A DNA stretch of 64,000 nucleotides from Alcanivoracaceae bacterium (GCA_023146255.1 JAGLCJ010000013.1:124001-188000), one strand, 5' to 3'. Counted from the first letter of the stretch, positions 51,992 through 60,850 are shown. The notes: a model not told the origin generated them from the letters alone. Translations and numbers: made by a program.

Positions 51992-52330
51992 TTATTCTCC
52001 CTGTGGGGAACGTGAATTTTTTTCGTCAATGCCGGACAGGCCGAAGCGCCGCTGCAGTTCCGCAAGAACCTGATCAGGATGCGCGCCGAGCTGGCTGAGC
52101 ATGACCATGGAGTGGAACCACAAATCTGCCGTTTCACCGATCAGCTTGTCATTGTTACCGCTGACCTCGGCGTCGCGCGCCGCCAGAATGGTTTCCACCG
52201 CTTCCTCGCCGACCTTTTCCAGAATCTTGTTCAGGCCCTTGTGATAGAGGCTCGCCACATAGGAGCTGGACGGCTCCGCCTGTTTGCGTTGCTCCAGCAC
52301 GGCGTGAAGTCGGGCGAGGATGTCACTCAT
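51992..52330 (-). CDS. hisE: Phosphoribosyl-ATP pyrophosphatase
   Basis: A 112-residue all-alpha MazG-like enzyme that converts phosphoribosyl-ATP to phosphoribosyl-AMP, the second step of histidine synthesis. LNKILEKVGEEAVETILAAR and NDKLIGETADLWFHSMVML carry the metal-binding glutamates. The tail after the domain is Asn/Ser-rich. It heads the tat operon. In Pseudomonas hisI (the next pathway enzyme) lies between hisE and ubiB; it is missing here. Confidence 0.96.
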   Translation of the reverse strand: MSDILARLHAVLEQRKQAEPSSSYVASLYHKGLNKILEKVGEEAVETILAARDAEVSGNNDKLIGETADLWFHSMVMLSQLGAHPDQVLAELQRRFGLSGIDEKNSRSPQGE

Positions 52331-52380
52331 TGGTTACTCCGGTATGACTGCCGCGAGAATAACAGAATCAGGGGGTTCCC

Positions 52381-52411
52381 TGTAGGAGCGGCCGATCGGC
52401 CGCTCCTACGG
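52381..52411. repeat. Single palindromic REP unit supplying the ubiB stop
   Basis: TGTAGGAGCGGCCGATCGGC continues as CGCTCCTACGG: one stem with GTAG on both ends. The minus-strand TAG (52406-52408) is the ubiB stop. Confidence 0.9.
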
Positions 52412-54010
52412 GCGCAGCGCCCAGCTGCCCAGCAGCACGCCGCTGGCCAGAGCTGCGCCGGCCCAGAACGGCGGCAGTATCAGGGCGCCGCCAATCAGGC
52501 CCAGACCGGCCAGACCACCCAGCAGCTTGCGCCGGTGCCGGGCCAGATCACGGCGCATGTGCTCTTCCAGCTGACGCTGCTGGTGTGGCAGGTGGCGCAG
52601 GGTTTCCAGTGCATCACGGAACAGCTCCGGCATTTCCGGCAGCTGCGCCGCCCATTCCGGCAACCGGTCCTGAAACTTCTTCAGGGTGGCGGTCGGGCCG
52701 TACTGCTCCAGCATCCAGCTTTCCAGCATCGGTCGGCCCAGCGTCCAGATATCCAGCTGCGGGTAGATGCTGCGGCCCAGCCCCTCGATATGTACCAGCG
52801 TTTTCAGCAGCAGGATGTATTGCACTGGCGCTTCGATATGGAAGCCGCGGGCAGTATCGAACAGCTTCATCACCAGCGGCGCAAACTCAAGCTGGTCGAG
52901 CGGCATCGACATGATCGGATCGACGATCTCCTCCACCGCCCGCTGGAAGCGCGAGCGATCCACCGGCACCGTGGTCCAGCCGGCGCGGATCACCAGATCG
53001 ACCATGCCGCCGTAATCACGCCGCATCACCAGCAGGGCGAGACGACCGAGTACGTGCAGGTCTTCCTTCGACAGACGGCCGGCGATGGCGCAGTCCACGG
53101 CAATGTACTGCGGTGACTCCGGATGTGCCGGGTTGACGAAAATGTTGCCCGGATGCATGTCGGCATGGAACAGGTTGTGGCGAAACACCTGGGCAAAAAA
53201 GATTTCAAAGCCGCGTTCGGCCAGCAGTCGTGGCTCAATGCCGGCGGCGCGGATGCGCTCGACATCATTGACCGGAATGCCATAGATGCGATCCGACACC
53301 ATGATATGGCGGCTACTGAGCTCGGGGTGGGTGGCCGGGATATGCAGCAGCGGGCTGAACAGGAAATGCCGGCGCATGGCCTCGGCATTACGCGCCTCGC
53401 GGGTCAGATCCAGTTCGCCGAGGATCACATCCTCGTAATCGGCAACAACGCGGGACGGGCGGAAATAACGTGCGTCTTTCCACAGTCGCTCCAGCCAGGC
53501 AGCACCGAATTTCATCACCTTGAGATCGCGAGCGACGACGCGGTCGATGCCCGGGCGAATAACTTTTACCACCACTTCCTGACCACCGGGCAATACCGCA
53601 GCATGCACCTGCGCGACCGAGGCGGAGGCCATGGGCGTTTGCTCAAATTTCTCGAACACCTCGCCAACCGGTTTGCCCAGTTCGCGCTCGACAATACGCT
53701 GCGAGGCGGCGGCATCAAACGGCGGCACCTGATCCTGCAGCTTCGCCAGCGTATCGGTCCACTCGCCTGGCAGCAGATCACGGCGGGTGGCAAGCAACTG
53801 ACCGAACTTGATAAAGATCGGGCCAAGATCCTGCAATGCCTGACGCAGGCGCTCGCCCTCGGACAGATGGCGCGGGCCGAACCAGCTCGACGGCATCAGG
53901 TATTCGAGCAGGATCAGCGGCTTCAGCAGCGGGTGCGGTGGCAGCAGTGAAATCAGCCGGTAACGGCAGACAATATGCAGAACAAACAGCACGCGAAATA
54001 CAGGAAACAT
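52406..54010 (-). CDS. ubiB: Ubiquinone biosynthesis kinase-like protein UbiB
   Basis: A 534-residue atypical-kinase (ADCK/ABC1) protein needed for coenzyme Q synthesis. The signature DLGPIFIKFGQLLATRRDLLP (KxGQ) and an Ala-rich loop (MASASVAQVHAA) are typical. Kinase-like motifs DMHPGNIFV and VDCAIAGRL lie downstream. Two C-terminal hydrophobic stretches (GGLAGLGLIGGALILPPFWA, ASGVLLGSWA) anchor it in the inner membrane. Its ATG overlaps the ubiJ TAA (TAATG). The TAG stop is in a REP unit. Confidence 0.96.
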   Translation of the reverse strand: MFPVFRVLFVLHIVCRYRLISLLPPHPLLKPLILLEYLMPSSWFGPRHLSEGERLRQALQDLGPIFIKFGQLLATRRDLLPGEWTDTLAKLQDQVPPFDAAASQRIVERELGKPVGEVFEKFEQTPMASASVAQVHAAVLPGGQEVVVKVIRPGIDRVVARDLKVMKFGAAWLERLWKDARYFRPSRVVADYEDVILGELDLTREARNAEAMRRHFLFSPLLHIPATHPELSSRHIMVSDRIYGIPVNDVERIRAAGIEPRLLAERGFEIFFAQVFRHNLFHADMHPGNIFVNPAHPESPQYIAVDCAIAGRLSKEDLHVLGRLALLVMRRDYGGMVDLVIRAGWTTVPVDRSRFQRAVEEIVDPIMSMPLDQLEFAPLVMKLFDTARGFHIEAPVQYILLLKTLVHIEGLGRSIYPQLDIWTLGRPMLESWMLEQYGPTATLKKFQDRLPEWAAQLPEMPELFRDALETLRHLPHQQRQLEEHMRRDLARHRRKLLGGLAGLGLIGGALILPPFWAGAALASGVLLGSWALRP

Positions 54011-54648
54011 TATTGCGCCGCCTCGCTGTTCTGCTTCAGCCGGGCAATGCGCGCGGCAAGGCGGTCGGTATCAAAGCGTAGCTCGTCAACATCCTGAACG
54101 AACTCGGAGACATCCCGGCGCAGCGCCATCAGCGAGGATTCCTCACGGAGAAAATCGCCGGCCCGGTTGAGGAACAGATCAAACGCCTGACGGGCCATCG
54201 AGAATACCCGTTTGGCGCCATATTCAAGCTGCTGGGCCAGTTCGCTGCCGAGCAGCGGCTCGACCAGTGCCGACCAGTTCAGGTCCAGTTGTTTGGCGAT
54301 GGCGGTAAGTTTTTGCAGCAGCTCGCGATCGCCGCTGATCTTTACCGGCCCGGCGACCACGCTGTCGGCGGTTTTCCAGTTGAACAACTGCGCCGCCAGA
54401 TCAATCGGCCCGCCGCGCACGGTGACATCTGCCTCCGCCTCGCTGCCGTGATACAGCTCGATGCCATCTTCGACAATCAGGGCATAGATCGACAGCGGCG
54501 GGAACGTCAGATGCACAGCTGCCAGTCTGCCACTGTGTTCGCGCAGCAATTCCATCGTCAGCGGGTCTGCTGCCAGTGCAGTGTTGATCGCGCGCTCCAG
54601 TGTGGCCAGCGCAGTGGCTTCGAACAGATTCGGTGGGCGCGTTTCCAT
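54010..54648 (-). CDS. ubiJ: Ubiquinone biosynthesis accessory factor UbiJ (SCP2 domain)
   Basis: A 212-residue protein with an N-terminal SCP2 lipid-binding domain (LAAVHLTFPPLSIYALI, VTVRGGPIDLAAQLF) and a C-terminal coiled coil (DVDELRFDTDRLAARIARL). It forms part of the soluble Ubi complex that carries hydrophobic intermediates. It sits between ubiE and ubiB, the conserved order, coupled to ubiB by stop/start overlap. Confidence 0.95.
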   Translation of the reverse strand: METRPPNLFEATALATLERAINTALAADPLTMELLREHSGRLAAVHLTFPPLSIYALIVEDGIELYHGSEAEADVTVRGGPIDLAAQLFNWKTADSVVAGPVKISGDRELLQKLTAIAKQLDLNWSALVEPLLGSELAQQLEYGAKRVFSMARQAFDLFLNRAGDFLREESSLMALRRDVSEFVQDVDELRFDTDRLAARIARLKQNSEAAQ

Positions 54649-54661
54649 CAGCTCAGATCCA

Positions 54662-55411
54662 TCAGGCTTTGAAGCCGCGGTGCAGGGCGACGATGCCGCC
54701 GGTCATGTTGAAATACTCGCAGCGGATAAAGCCGGCCTGTTCCATCATGCCCTTCAGGGTTTCCTGATCCGGATGCATGCGGATTGACTCGGCCAGATAG
54801 CGATAGGACTCGGCATCACCGGCCACTGCCTGACCCAGCTTCGGCAGTACAGAAAACGAATACAGGTCATACAGTTTCGAAAGTGGCTCGTGAATCGGCT
54901 TGGAAAACTCCAGCACCAGCAAACGGCCGCCGGGTTTCAGTACTCGCAGCATCGAACGCAGCGCCTTGTCCTTGTCGGTGACATTGCGCAGGCCAAAGGC
55001 GATGGTGATGCAGTTAAAGGTATTGTCGGCAAATGGCAGCGCTTCGGCGTTGACCTGCACCACCCGGGTGTTGTGTCCGCAGCCGTTGTCGAGCAGACGG
55101 TCGCGACCGACGCCGAGCATGGCCTCGTTGATGTCGGCAAGAATGACCTCGCCTTCGTCGCCCACCAGACGGGAAAACTTCATCGCCAGATCACCGGTGC
55201 CGCCGGCCAGATCCAGCACCCGCTGACCACGGCGGACGCCGGCCAGCTCAAGGGTGAAACGTTTCCAGACCCGGTGCACGCCCATCGACATCAGATCGTT
55301 CATCAGATCGTATTTCGGCGCCACGGAACGGAACACCCCGGCAACCCGTTTGGCTTTTTCCTGCAGCGGCACCTGCTGGTAGCCGAAGTGGGTGGTCTTG
55401 TCCTGACTCAT
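54662..55411 (-). CDS. ubiE: Demethylmenaquinone/ubiquinone C-methyltransferase
   Basis: A 249-residue SAM-dependent methyltransferase of ubiquinone (and, where made, menaquinone) synthesis. VAPKYDLMNDLMSMGVHRVWK at the start, VLDLAGGTGDLAMKF (SAM motif I) and FGLRNVTDKDKALRSMLRVL are typical; the C terminus MTGGIVALHRGFKA is conserved. CGGAG before the ATG. First gene of ubiE-ubiJ-ubiB; the FFLEELY gene is 30 bp upstream. Confidence 0.97.
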   Translation of the reverse strand: MSQDKTTHFGYQQVPLQEKAKRVAGVFRSVAPKYDLMNDLMSMGVHRVWKRFTLELAGVRRGQRVLDLAGGTGDLAMKFSRLVGDEGEVILADINEAMLGVGRDRLLDNGCGHNTRVVQVNAEALPFADNTFNCITIAFGLRNVTDKDKALRSMLRVLKPGGRLLVLEFSKPIHEPLSKLYDLYSFSVLPKLGQAVAGDAESYRYLAESIRMHPDQETLKGMMEQAGFIRCEYFNMTGGIVALHRGFKA

Positions 55412-55441
55412 TTCAATGCTCCGAAGAGGGCTCCGCCCGGT

Positions 55442-56140
55442 TCACTGCCCGGCATAGGGCGTCGGGTGACCGGCATACAGTCGCGCCATGATCGCTGCCT
55501 CGGCGCGGGTCAGCTCATTCAGCAGGCGGCCGGCACTGTCGAGATCACGCATGGCGACAAAACCGCGATCGAGGAAATCATACAGGTTGCCGAATCCGGC
55601 CGCATGGACCGGGCGGCGTACCATGCGGAAGGTGGCCTGCAGCATGCGGCCGCGAACATAGCGGTCGACATGGTGCCCGACCTCGCCGATCAGGTCGAGC
55701 TGACGCTGCCGGTCATCGGCCCGGCCCAGCGCCCGGAAGCCTTCGATATAGAGGGTGTCGTGGAGCGGGCCGTCGAGGCTGTCATGCAGGGTATCGGTCA
55801 GCGCCTCGTCCAGCTCCTGAGTCAGGATGGCTGCTTCCAGCACCGAGGCGGATGTCGCCATGACCCGGTCCGGCAGCAGGCTGGCGGCCTTGTTCACCGC
55901 CCGGCGGATATCCCGGGCCACCGGCAGCAGGTCCTTGCCGCCGTAGACCTCGTCGAGCAGAAAGCCGATCGCCGCCTGATTGGCCGGCACTGCCAAGAGG
56001 CCGGCATGGCTGCGGGCCAGACGCTCGCCCTGATAGTCCTGCAGCCGCCGCAGCCGGGCGCGGAAACGCTGGTCGTCGCTGTGCTGACGCAGGGAAAAGA
56101 ACCGTTCGAGATCCTGCTGGAGTTTTTCGTCGGCGCGCAT
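55442..56140 (-). CDS. FFLEELY-motif-type protein of unknown function
   Basis: A 232-residue, mostly alpha-helical, soluble-looking protein. The segment AIGFLLDEVYGGKDLLPVA replaces the FFLEELY motif (FLLDEVY) that names this family, found next to ubiE or phasin genes in Pseudomonas. AGGAC precedes the ATG. No catalytic motif or signal peptide is seen. Its function is unknown; the location suggests a link to ubiE-ubiJ-ubiB or to the polyhydroxyalkanoate genes that lie here in Pseudomonas but not in this window. Confidence 0.78.
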   Translation of the reverse strand: MRADEKLQQDLERFFSLRQHSDDQRFRARLRRLQDYQGERLARSHAGLLAVPANQAAIGFLLDEVYGGKDLLPVARDIRRAVNKAASLLPDRVMATSASVLEAAILTQELDEALTDTLHDSLDGPLHDTLYIEGFRALGRADDRQRQLDLIGEVGHHVDRYVRGRMLQATFRMVRRPVHAAGFGNLYDFLDRGFVAMRDLDSAGRLLNELTRAEAAIMARLYAGHPTPYAGQ

Positions 56141-56204
56141 GGGGAGTCCTGAAAGCTGGCGGGCGGGATAATAGCACCGCCAGTGTGTGTTGCAGCCGCC
56201 AATT

Positions 56205-56274
56205 TGTAGGAGCGGTCGACCGACCGCGATCCATCCGTGAAGTGAAAAATCGCGGTCGGTCGACCGCTCCTACA
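56205..56274. repeat. REP pair (BIME) supplying the hslU stop
   Basis: Inverted units share the stem GCGGTCGACCGACCGC on the left and its match GCGGTCGGTCGACCGC on the right, a variant seen nowhere else here. The right end gives the hslU TAG at 56270-56272 (minus strand). Confidence 0.92.
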
Positions 56275-57595
56275 GGATGTACTTGCTCAAATCCTCATCC
56301 TGCGCCAGCTCGCCAAGGTGGCGGTCCACCGCGGCGGCATCCAGCACCAGTGCCTTGTCGTGGTACTGCACCGCCAGATCATCAGCGTCGTAGCTGATTT
56401 CCTCGAGCAGCTTTTCCAGCACGGTGTGCAGGCGGCGGGCGCCGATGTTTTCCACTTTCTCGTTCACCTGCCAGGCGATTTCTGCCAGACGGCGGATGCA
56501 GTCCGGGGTGAACTCGACTTTCAGGCCTTCGGTGGCGAGCAGGGCGCGGTACTGTTCTGTCAGCGAGGCATCCGGTTCGGTCAGGATGCGTTCGAAGTCA
56601 TCCGGGCTGAGTGCTTCCAGCTCGACCCGGATCGGCAGGCGCCCCTGCAGTTCCGGAATCAGGTCGGACGGTTTCGACATCTGGAACGCACCGGAAGCGA
56701 TAAACAGGATGTGATCGGTTTTCACCATGCCGTATTTGGTGGTGACGGTGCAGCCCTCAATCAGCGGCAGCAGGTCGCGCTGCACGCCTTCGCGACTGAC
56801 ATCGGCGCCCATGGTTTCACCGCGGCGGGCAACCTTGTCGATCTCGTCAATAAAGACGATGCCGTGCTGCTCGACCACATCCACTGCGCGCGCCTTCAAC
56901 TCATCTTCATTAACCCGGCGCGCCGCTTCCTCGTCGCGGGCCATGCGGAATGCATCACGCACCTTCAGCTTGCGCACCTTGCGCTGGCCACCACCCATCT
57001 TTGAGAACATTTGCTGCAGCTGGTTGGTCATTTCTTCCATGCCCGGCGGCGACATGATTTCGACACCGATTTTCTGTTCAGCCAGATCAATCTCGATCTC
57101 GCGATCATCCAGCTCGCCTTCGCGCAGTTTCTTGCGAAACAGCTGGCGGGTGGAAGAATCGGTGGGCTCGCCACCACGCGCCGGCGGCAGCAGGGCATCA
57201 AGAATGCGATCCTCTGCGGCATCTTCGGCGGCGCGCTGGTGACGCTGCATGGCGTCTTCGCGCAGCATCTTGATGGCCATTTCCATCAGGTCGCGAATGA
57301 TGGATTCGACATCGCGGCCGACGTAACCGACCTCGGTAAACTTGGTCGCTTCCACCTTGATAAAGGGTGCGTTGGCGAGCTTGGCCAGACGCCGGGCGAT
57401 TTCGGTTTTGCCGACCCCGGTGGGGCCGATCATCAGAATATTTTTCGGCATCACTTCGGCGCGCAGCGCTTCCGGCAGCTGCATGCGGCGCCAGCGATTA
57501 CGCATGGCAATGGCGACAGCTTTTTTTGCCGCCTGCTGGCCGACAATATGACGGTTCAGTTCGCGGACCGTGTCGCGGGGAGTCAGTTCAGGCAT
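56270..57595 (-). CDS. hslU: ATP-dependent protease ATPase subunit HslU
   Basis: A 441-residue AAA+ unfoldase that feeds substrates to HslV. Walker A is MIGPTGVGKTEIARRLAK, Walker B IVFIDEIDKVARRG, with the I-domain (about 110-240) between them and the C-terminal EDLSKYIL that docks into HslV. The ATG at 57593-57595 (MPELTPRDTV) is the family start. It begins 7 bp after hslV. The stop is in a REP unit. Confidence 0.98.
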   Translation of the reverse strand: MPELTPRDTVRELNRHIVGQQAAKKAVAIAMRNRWRRMQLPEALRAEVMPKNILMIGPTGVGKTEIARRLAKLANAPFIKVEATKFTEVGYVGRDVESIIRDLMEMAIKMLREDAMQRHQRAAEDAAEDRILDALLPPARGGEPTDSSTRQLFRKKLREGELDDREIEIDLAEQKIGVEIMSPPGMEEMTNQLQQMFSKMGGGQRKVRKLKVRDAFRMARDEEAARRVNEDELKARAVDVVEQHGIVFIDEIDKVARRGETMGADVSREGVQRDLLPLIEGCTVTTKYGMVKTDHILFIASGAFQMSKPSDLIPELQGRLPIRVELEALSPDDFERILTEPDASLTEQYRALLATEGLKVEFTPDCIRRLAEIAWQVNEKVENIGARRLHTVLEKLLEEISYDADDLAVQYHDKALVLDAAAVDRHLGELAQDEDLSKYIL

Positions 57596-57602
57596 AAGAG
57601 GA

Positions 57603-58127
57603 TTACCAGGAAAGTTCGTCAATGGTGTGACTCTGGTTGGTGAAAACGCAGATATCACCGGCAATGTTCAGACTTTTCTCTACGATTTCGCGGGCACTGA
57701 GGTCAGTATTTTCCAGCAGTGCACGGGCAGCGGATTGCGCATACGGGCCACCCGAACCAATGGCAATCAAATCCATCTCCGGCTCGATCACATCACCGTT
57801 GCCGGTGATGATCAGTGAATGCTCCTTATCTGCCACGGCCAGCAACGCCTCAAGACGCCGCAGCGCACGATCGGTGCGCCAGTCCTTGGCCATCTCCACA
57901 GCCGCACGAACCAGCTGGCCCTGATGTTTTTCCAGCTGCGATTCAAACCGCTCGAACAGGGTAAAAGCATCGGCAGTACCACCGGCAAAGCCGGCAATCA
58001 CCTTGTTGTGAAACAGACGGCGCACCTTGCGGGCATTGCCCTTCATGACGGTATTGCCGAGGGAAACCTGACCGTCACCACCAATAACAACACTGTTGCC
58101 ACGGCGGACGGAAACGATGGTAGTCAC
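57603..58127 (-). CDS. hslV: ATP-dependent protease peptidase subunit HslV
   Basis: A 174-residue proteasome-like peptidase. After removal of the initiator residue the mature chain starts TTIVSVRRGNSVVIGGDGQ with the catalytic threonine; IGSGGPYAQSAARALLENT is conserved near the end. The start codon is GTG (58125-58127), with AGGAG 9 nt upstream. First gene of hslVU, transcribed from a strong sigma-32 promoter just upstream. Confidence 0.98.
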   Translation of the reverse strand: MTTIVSVRRGNSVVIGGDGQVSLGNTVMKGNARKVRRLFHNKVIAGFAGGTADAFTLFERFESQLEKHQGQLVRAAVEMAKDWRTDRALRRLEALLAVADKEHSLIITGNGDVIEPEMDLIAIGSGGPYAQSAARALLENTDLSAREIVEKSLNIAGDICVFTNQSHTIDELSW

Positions 58128-58173
58128 AGGCGGACTCCTTGCTGTGAAAGGGTAAATTGACGCGTCGGGTGGG

Positions 58174-58201
58174 ACATGGGGGCGTGCCTCCGGGTTTCAA
58201 G
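58174..58201 (-). promoter_or_regulatory. Sigma-32 heat-shock promoter of hslVU
   Basis: On the minus strand CTTGAA (58196-58201), a 14-nt spacer and CCCCATGT (58174-58181) match the RpoH consensus perfectly. The leader is about 40 nt. Confidence 0.93.
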
Positions 58202-58253
58202 GCAGCCCTGAACCAACAGATGGGTTGGCGCGATCATTGTAAAGACGGCTAAA

Positions 58254-58387
58254 GCGAGGACAGAGGGGGGGTTCCGGGTTGCCGGGACTGTGTGAGGCAT
58301 GGATGCCGAACACAAGCCTACAGGGACGTATTCACGGCGTGTCCCGGCAACCCGGAACTCCCCCTCTGTCCGGAGAAGATCACTACC
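58254..58387 (-). repeat. Hairpin repeat element, copy C
   Basis: Arms 58258-58281 and 58348-58371 are complementary except for one position that would be a G-U pair. The core (58282-58347) is 66 nt: CCGGGACTGTGTGAGG ... ATGGATGCC ... GGACGTA ... GTGTCCCGG. Ends are GCGAGG (58254-58259) and CGGAGAAGATCACTACC. It lies between the SPOR gene stop and the hslVU promoter. Confidence 0.88.
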
Positions 58388-58397
58388 GAACCGGAAT

Positions 58398-58997
58398 CTA
58401 ATCTTTCTTGGCCCGAATCGCCAACGTCTCAATCCCCGCCGACGCCAGCTTGTCCTGCGCCCGATGCGCCGCATTGGCGTTATCAAACGGCCCGACCATT
58501 ACCCGGTACCAGGTGTCCCCGTTACCCATGGACACCGGCTGAACCCGCGCCGTCAGACCATGCAGAATCAACTCACCACGGCGCCGGTCGGCATCATCAT
58601 TGCGACGAAAACTGCCAGCCTGCAGCAGATATTGTTCCTGCCGATCTGCCACGGCCACCTCTGTCTCGCCGTCCGTTCCGGCATCCGCCGGCGGCGTCCG
58701 CCGCGATGGCTGCGGATCATCCTCACCCTTGGGCACGATCACTTCCATCTTTGGCAGCACCGCATAGAAATCAAAGCGCGGCCCGGTGTCGACCGTCTCG
58801 GCGGGCTTTTCCACCACCGGCTTGCCATTCTGGCCAGCCATATCCGGCGCCTGACCACGCAGCGTCGCCAGATGATAAAGAAACACCACGAAGCCACCGC
58901 AAACCACGCCGGTAAATACCCAGACCCAGGCTGGCACCTGGCGTTCCGGTTTGCGGCTGCTGCGGCTGGCGCCGCGGGAAGCAGGTTTTCTGGCCAT
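58398..58997 (-). CDS. SPOR-domain membrane protein
   Basis: A 199-residue protein with a basic N-terminus (ARKPASRGASRSSRKPERQ), one membrane helix (WVWVFTGVVCGGFVVFLYH), a Pro/Asp-rich periplasmic linker and a C-terminal SPOR domain (about 125-199: YLLQAGSFRRNDDADRRR ... YRVMVGPFDNANAAHRAQ). SPOR domains bind glycan strands stripped of stem peptides at the septum, so a FtsN-like division role is likely. It follows argS with a TAATG overlap, as in Pseudomonas. Confidence 0.93.
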   Translation of the reverse strand: MARKPASRGASRSSRKPERQVPAWVWVFTGVVCGGFVVFLYHLATLRGQAPDMAGQNGKPVVEKPAETVDTGPRFDFYAVLPKMEVIVPKGEDDPQPSRRTPPADAGTDGETEVAVADRQEQYLLQAGSFRRNDDADRRRGELILHGLTARVQPVSMGNGDTWYRVMVGPFDNANAAHRAQDKLASAGIETLAIRAKKD

Positions 58998-60736
58998 TAC
59001 ATGCGCTCCAGCGTGTCGATGCCGAGCAGGGTCAGGCCCTGCTTCAGGGTGCGGGCGGTGACCGCAGCCAGACACAAACGACTGTGTCTGATTGCCTCAT
59101 CACTGACACTCAGCACCGGGCAATGTTCATAAAAGGCAGAGAACAGACCGGCCAGCTCATACAGGTAACTGCACAGCAGGTGCGGCATGCCCTTGTCGGC
59201 AACCTGTTGCAGCACATCAGCGAACTGCACCAGATGATTGCCGAGTTCGATTTCCTGATCTGCCTGCGGGTTGATGTCGCCGCGCAGCTCAAGCGGATTC
59301 AGTTCCGCCTTGCGGAAAATGCTGGCGATACGGGTCCAGGCATACATCAGATAGGGGGCTGTGTTGCCGTCAAAGCTCAGCATCTGATCGAAATTGAAAA
59401 TGTAATCGCTCTGCCGGCTTTTCGACAGATCCGCATACTTCACTGCGCCGATACCGACATGCCGGGCAATGTGTTCGAGCGTTGCCGGATCCAGCTCCGG
59501 GTTCTTTTCCTTTACCAGCGCCAGCGCCCGCTGCTCGGCTTCGTTGAGCAGATCAATCAGCTTGACGGTGCCACCATCGCGGGTTTTGAACGGCTTGCCG
59601 TCCGGGCCGTTCATGGTGCCAAAGCCCATGTGTACCAGATCGGTGTCGGCATGAACAAAGCCGGCCCGGCGCGCCACCTCAAACACCTGCTGGAAATGCA
59701 GGGCCTGACGCTGGTCGACAAAGTACAGCATGCGATTCGCGCCGAGCTGATGCTGCCGATAACGCAGCGCCGCCAGATCACTGGTGGCATAGAGGAAGCC
59801 GCCATCATTTTTCTGCACGATCACCGGCAGCGGGTCGCCATCCTTGTTGCGGAACTGCTCCAGAAACACGCAGCGGGCGCCCTCGCTCTCACTGAGCAGG
59901 CCCTGCTTTTCCAGCTCGGCTACCACGTCGGCGAGCATATTGTTGTAGGCACTTTCGCCACGCACATCGGCGCGGCTCAGGTTAACGCCAAGTCGCTCAT
60001 ACACTTCAAAGCAATGGCTGAGCGAGATGTCGTTAAAGCGCTTCCACAGCGCCAGACAATCCGGATCTCCGGACTGCAGTTTGACCACCAGTGCACGGGC
60101 ACGCTGGGCAAATTCCTCCGACGCATCGAAACGCTTTTTTGCATCCCGATAAAACGCTTCCAGATCGGACAGTTGCTGGCCGGCATCACCGGGCAGCTCT
60201 TCAAACAGCGCCAGCAGCATGCCGAACTGGGTGCCCCAGTCGCCAACATGATTCTGCCGCACCACCTTGTGACCAAGAAACTCGACGGTGCGGGCAACCG
60301 CATCACCAATAATGGTCGAGCGCAGGTGGCCGACGTGCATTTCCTTGGCGAGGTTGGGGCCGGAGTAATCAATCACCACGGTCTGTGCCGGGCTGGCGGC
60401 AGCCACGCCAAGGCGCGGATCGGTCAGCGCTGCGGCCAGCTGCTTGCCGAGCAGGTCATCGGCCTGAAAAAAGTTGATAAAGCCGGGCCCGGCGATCTCG
60501 GCCTTGCTGATGCTGTCATCCGCGGGCAGGGCGGCAATCAGTTGCTCGGCCAGCTCGCGCGGCTTTTTCTGTGCCGGCTTGGCCAGCATCATCGCCAGAT
60601 TGGTGGCGTAGTCGCCGTGGCTGCGATCTTTGGTGCGGTCCACCTGAATATTGACACTGAGGTCCGCAGGCAGGGTGCCATCGGCTTTCAGGGTGGCGGT
60701 GGCCTGTTCGAGCAACTGGATAATGCGGTCTTTCAT
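58997..60736 (-). CDS. argS: Arginyl-tRNA synthetase
   Basis: A 579-residue class I synthetase. The N-terminal additional domain (about 1-110) is followed by the HIGH equivalent HVGHLRSTIIGDAVARTVEF. The C-terminal part has TAPYLMYAWTRIASIFRKAE and the anticodon-binding helices. It lacks KMSKS, as many ArgRS do. ATTGTA at 60771-60776 (TACAAT on the minus strand) is a possible -10 element. The stop overlaps the SPOR gene start. Confidence 0.97.
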   Translation of the reverse strand: MKDRIIQLLEQATATLKADGTLPADLSVNIQVDRTKDRSHGDYATNLAMMLAKPAQKKPRELAEQLIAALPADDSISKAEIAGPGFINFFQADDLLGKQLAAALTDPRLGVAAASPAQTVVIDYSGPNLAKEMHVGHLRSTIIGDAVARTVEFLGHKVVRQNHVGDWGTQFGMLLALFEELPGDAGQQLSDLEAFYRDAKKRFDASEEFAQRARALVVKLQSGDPDCLALWKRFNDISLSHCFEVYERLGVNLSRADVRGESAYNNMLADVVAELEKQGLLSESEGARCVFLEQFRNKDGDPLPVIVQKNDGGFLYATSDLAALRYRQHQLGANRMLYFVDQRQALHFQQVFEVARRAGFVHADTDLVHMGFGTMNGPDGKPFKTRDGGTVKLIDLLNEAEQRALALVKEKNPELDPATLEHIARHVGIGAVKYADLSKSRQSDYIFNFDQMLSFDGNTAPYLMYAWTRIASIFRKAELNPLELRGDINPQADQEIELGNHLVQFADVLQQVADKGMPHLLCSYLYELAGLFSAFYEHCPVLSVSDEAIRHSRLCLAAVTARTLKQGLTLLGIDTLERM

Positions 60737-60850
60737 CGGTGATCCGAAGCAGAGCGGGTAATGGCCGGCGATTGTAAGGGAAAGCCGGGTTGTTTTCCTG
60801 CTTGTGGAGTATTCGGTGTGGCAGTGAGCCTCGCTGGTTCTATTGGGTTT

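Noticed and set aside
59084..60742. 552-codon open frame antisense to argS
   Set aside because: Mirrors the ArgS codon pattern; composition lacks any domain and the sense gene is certain.
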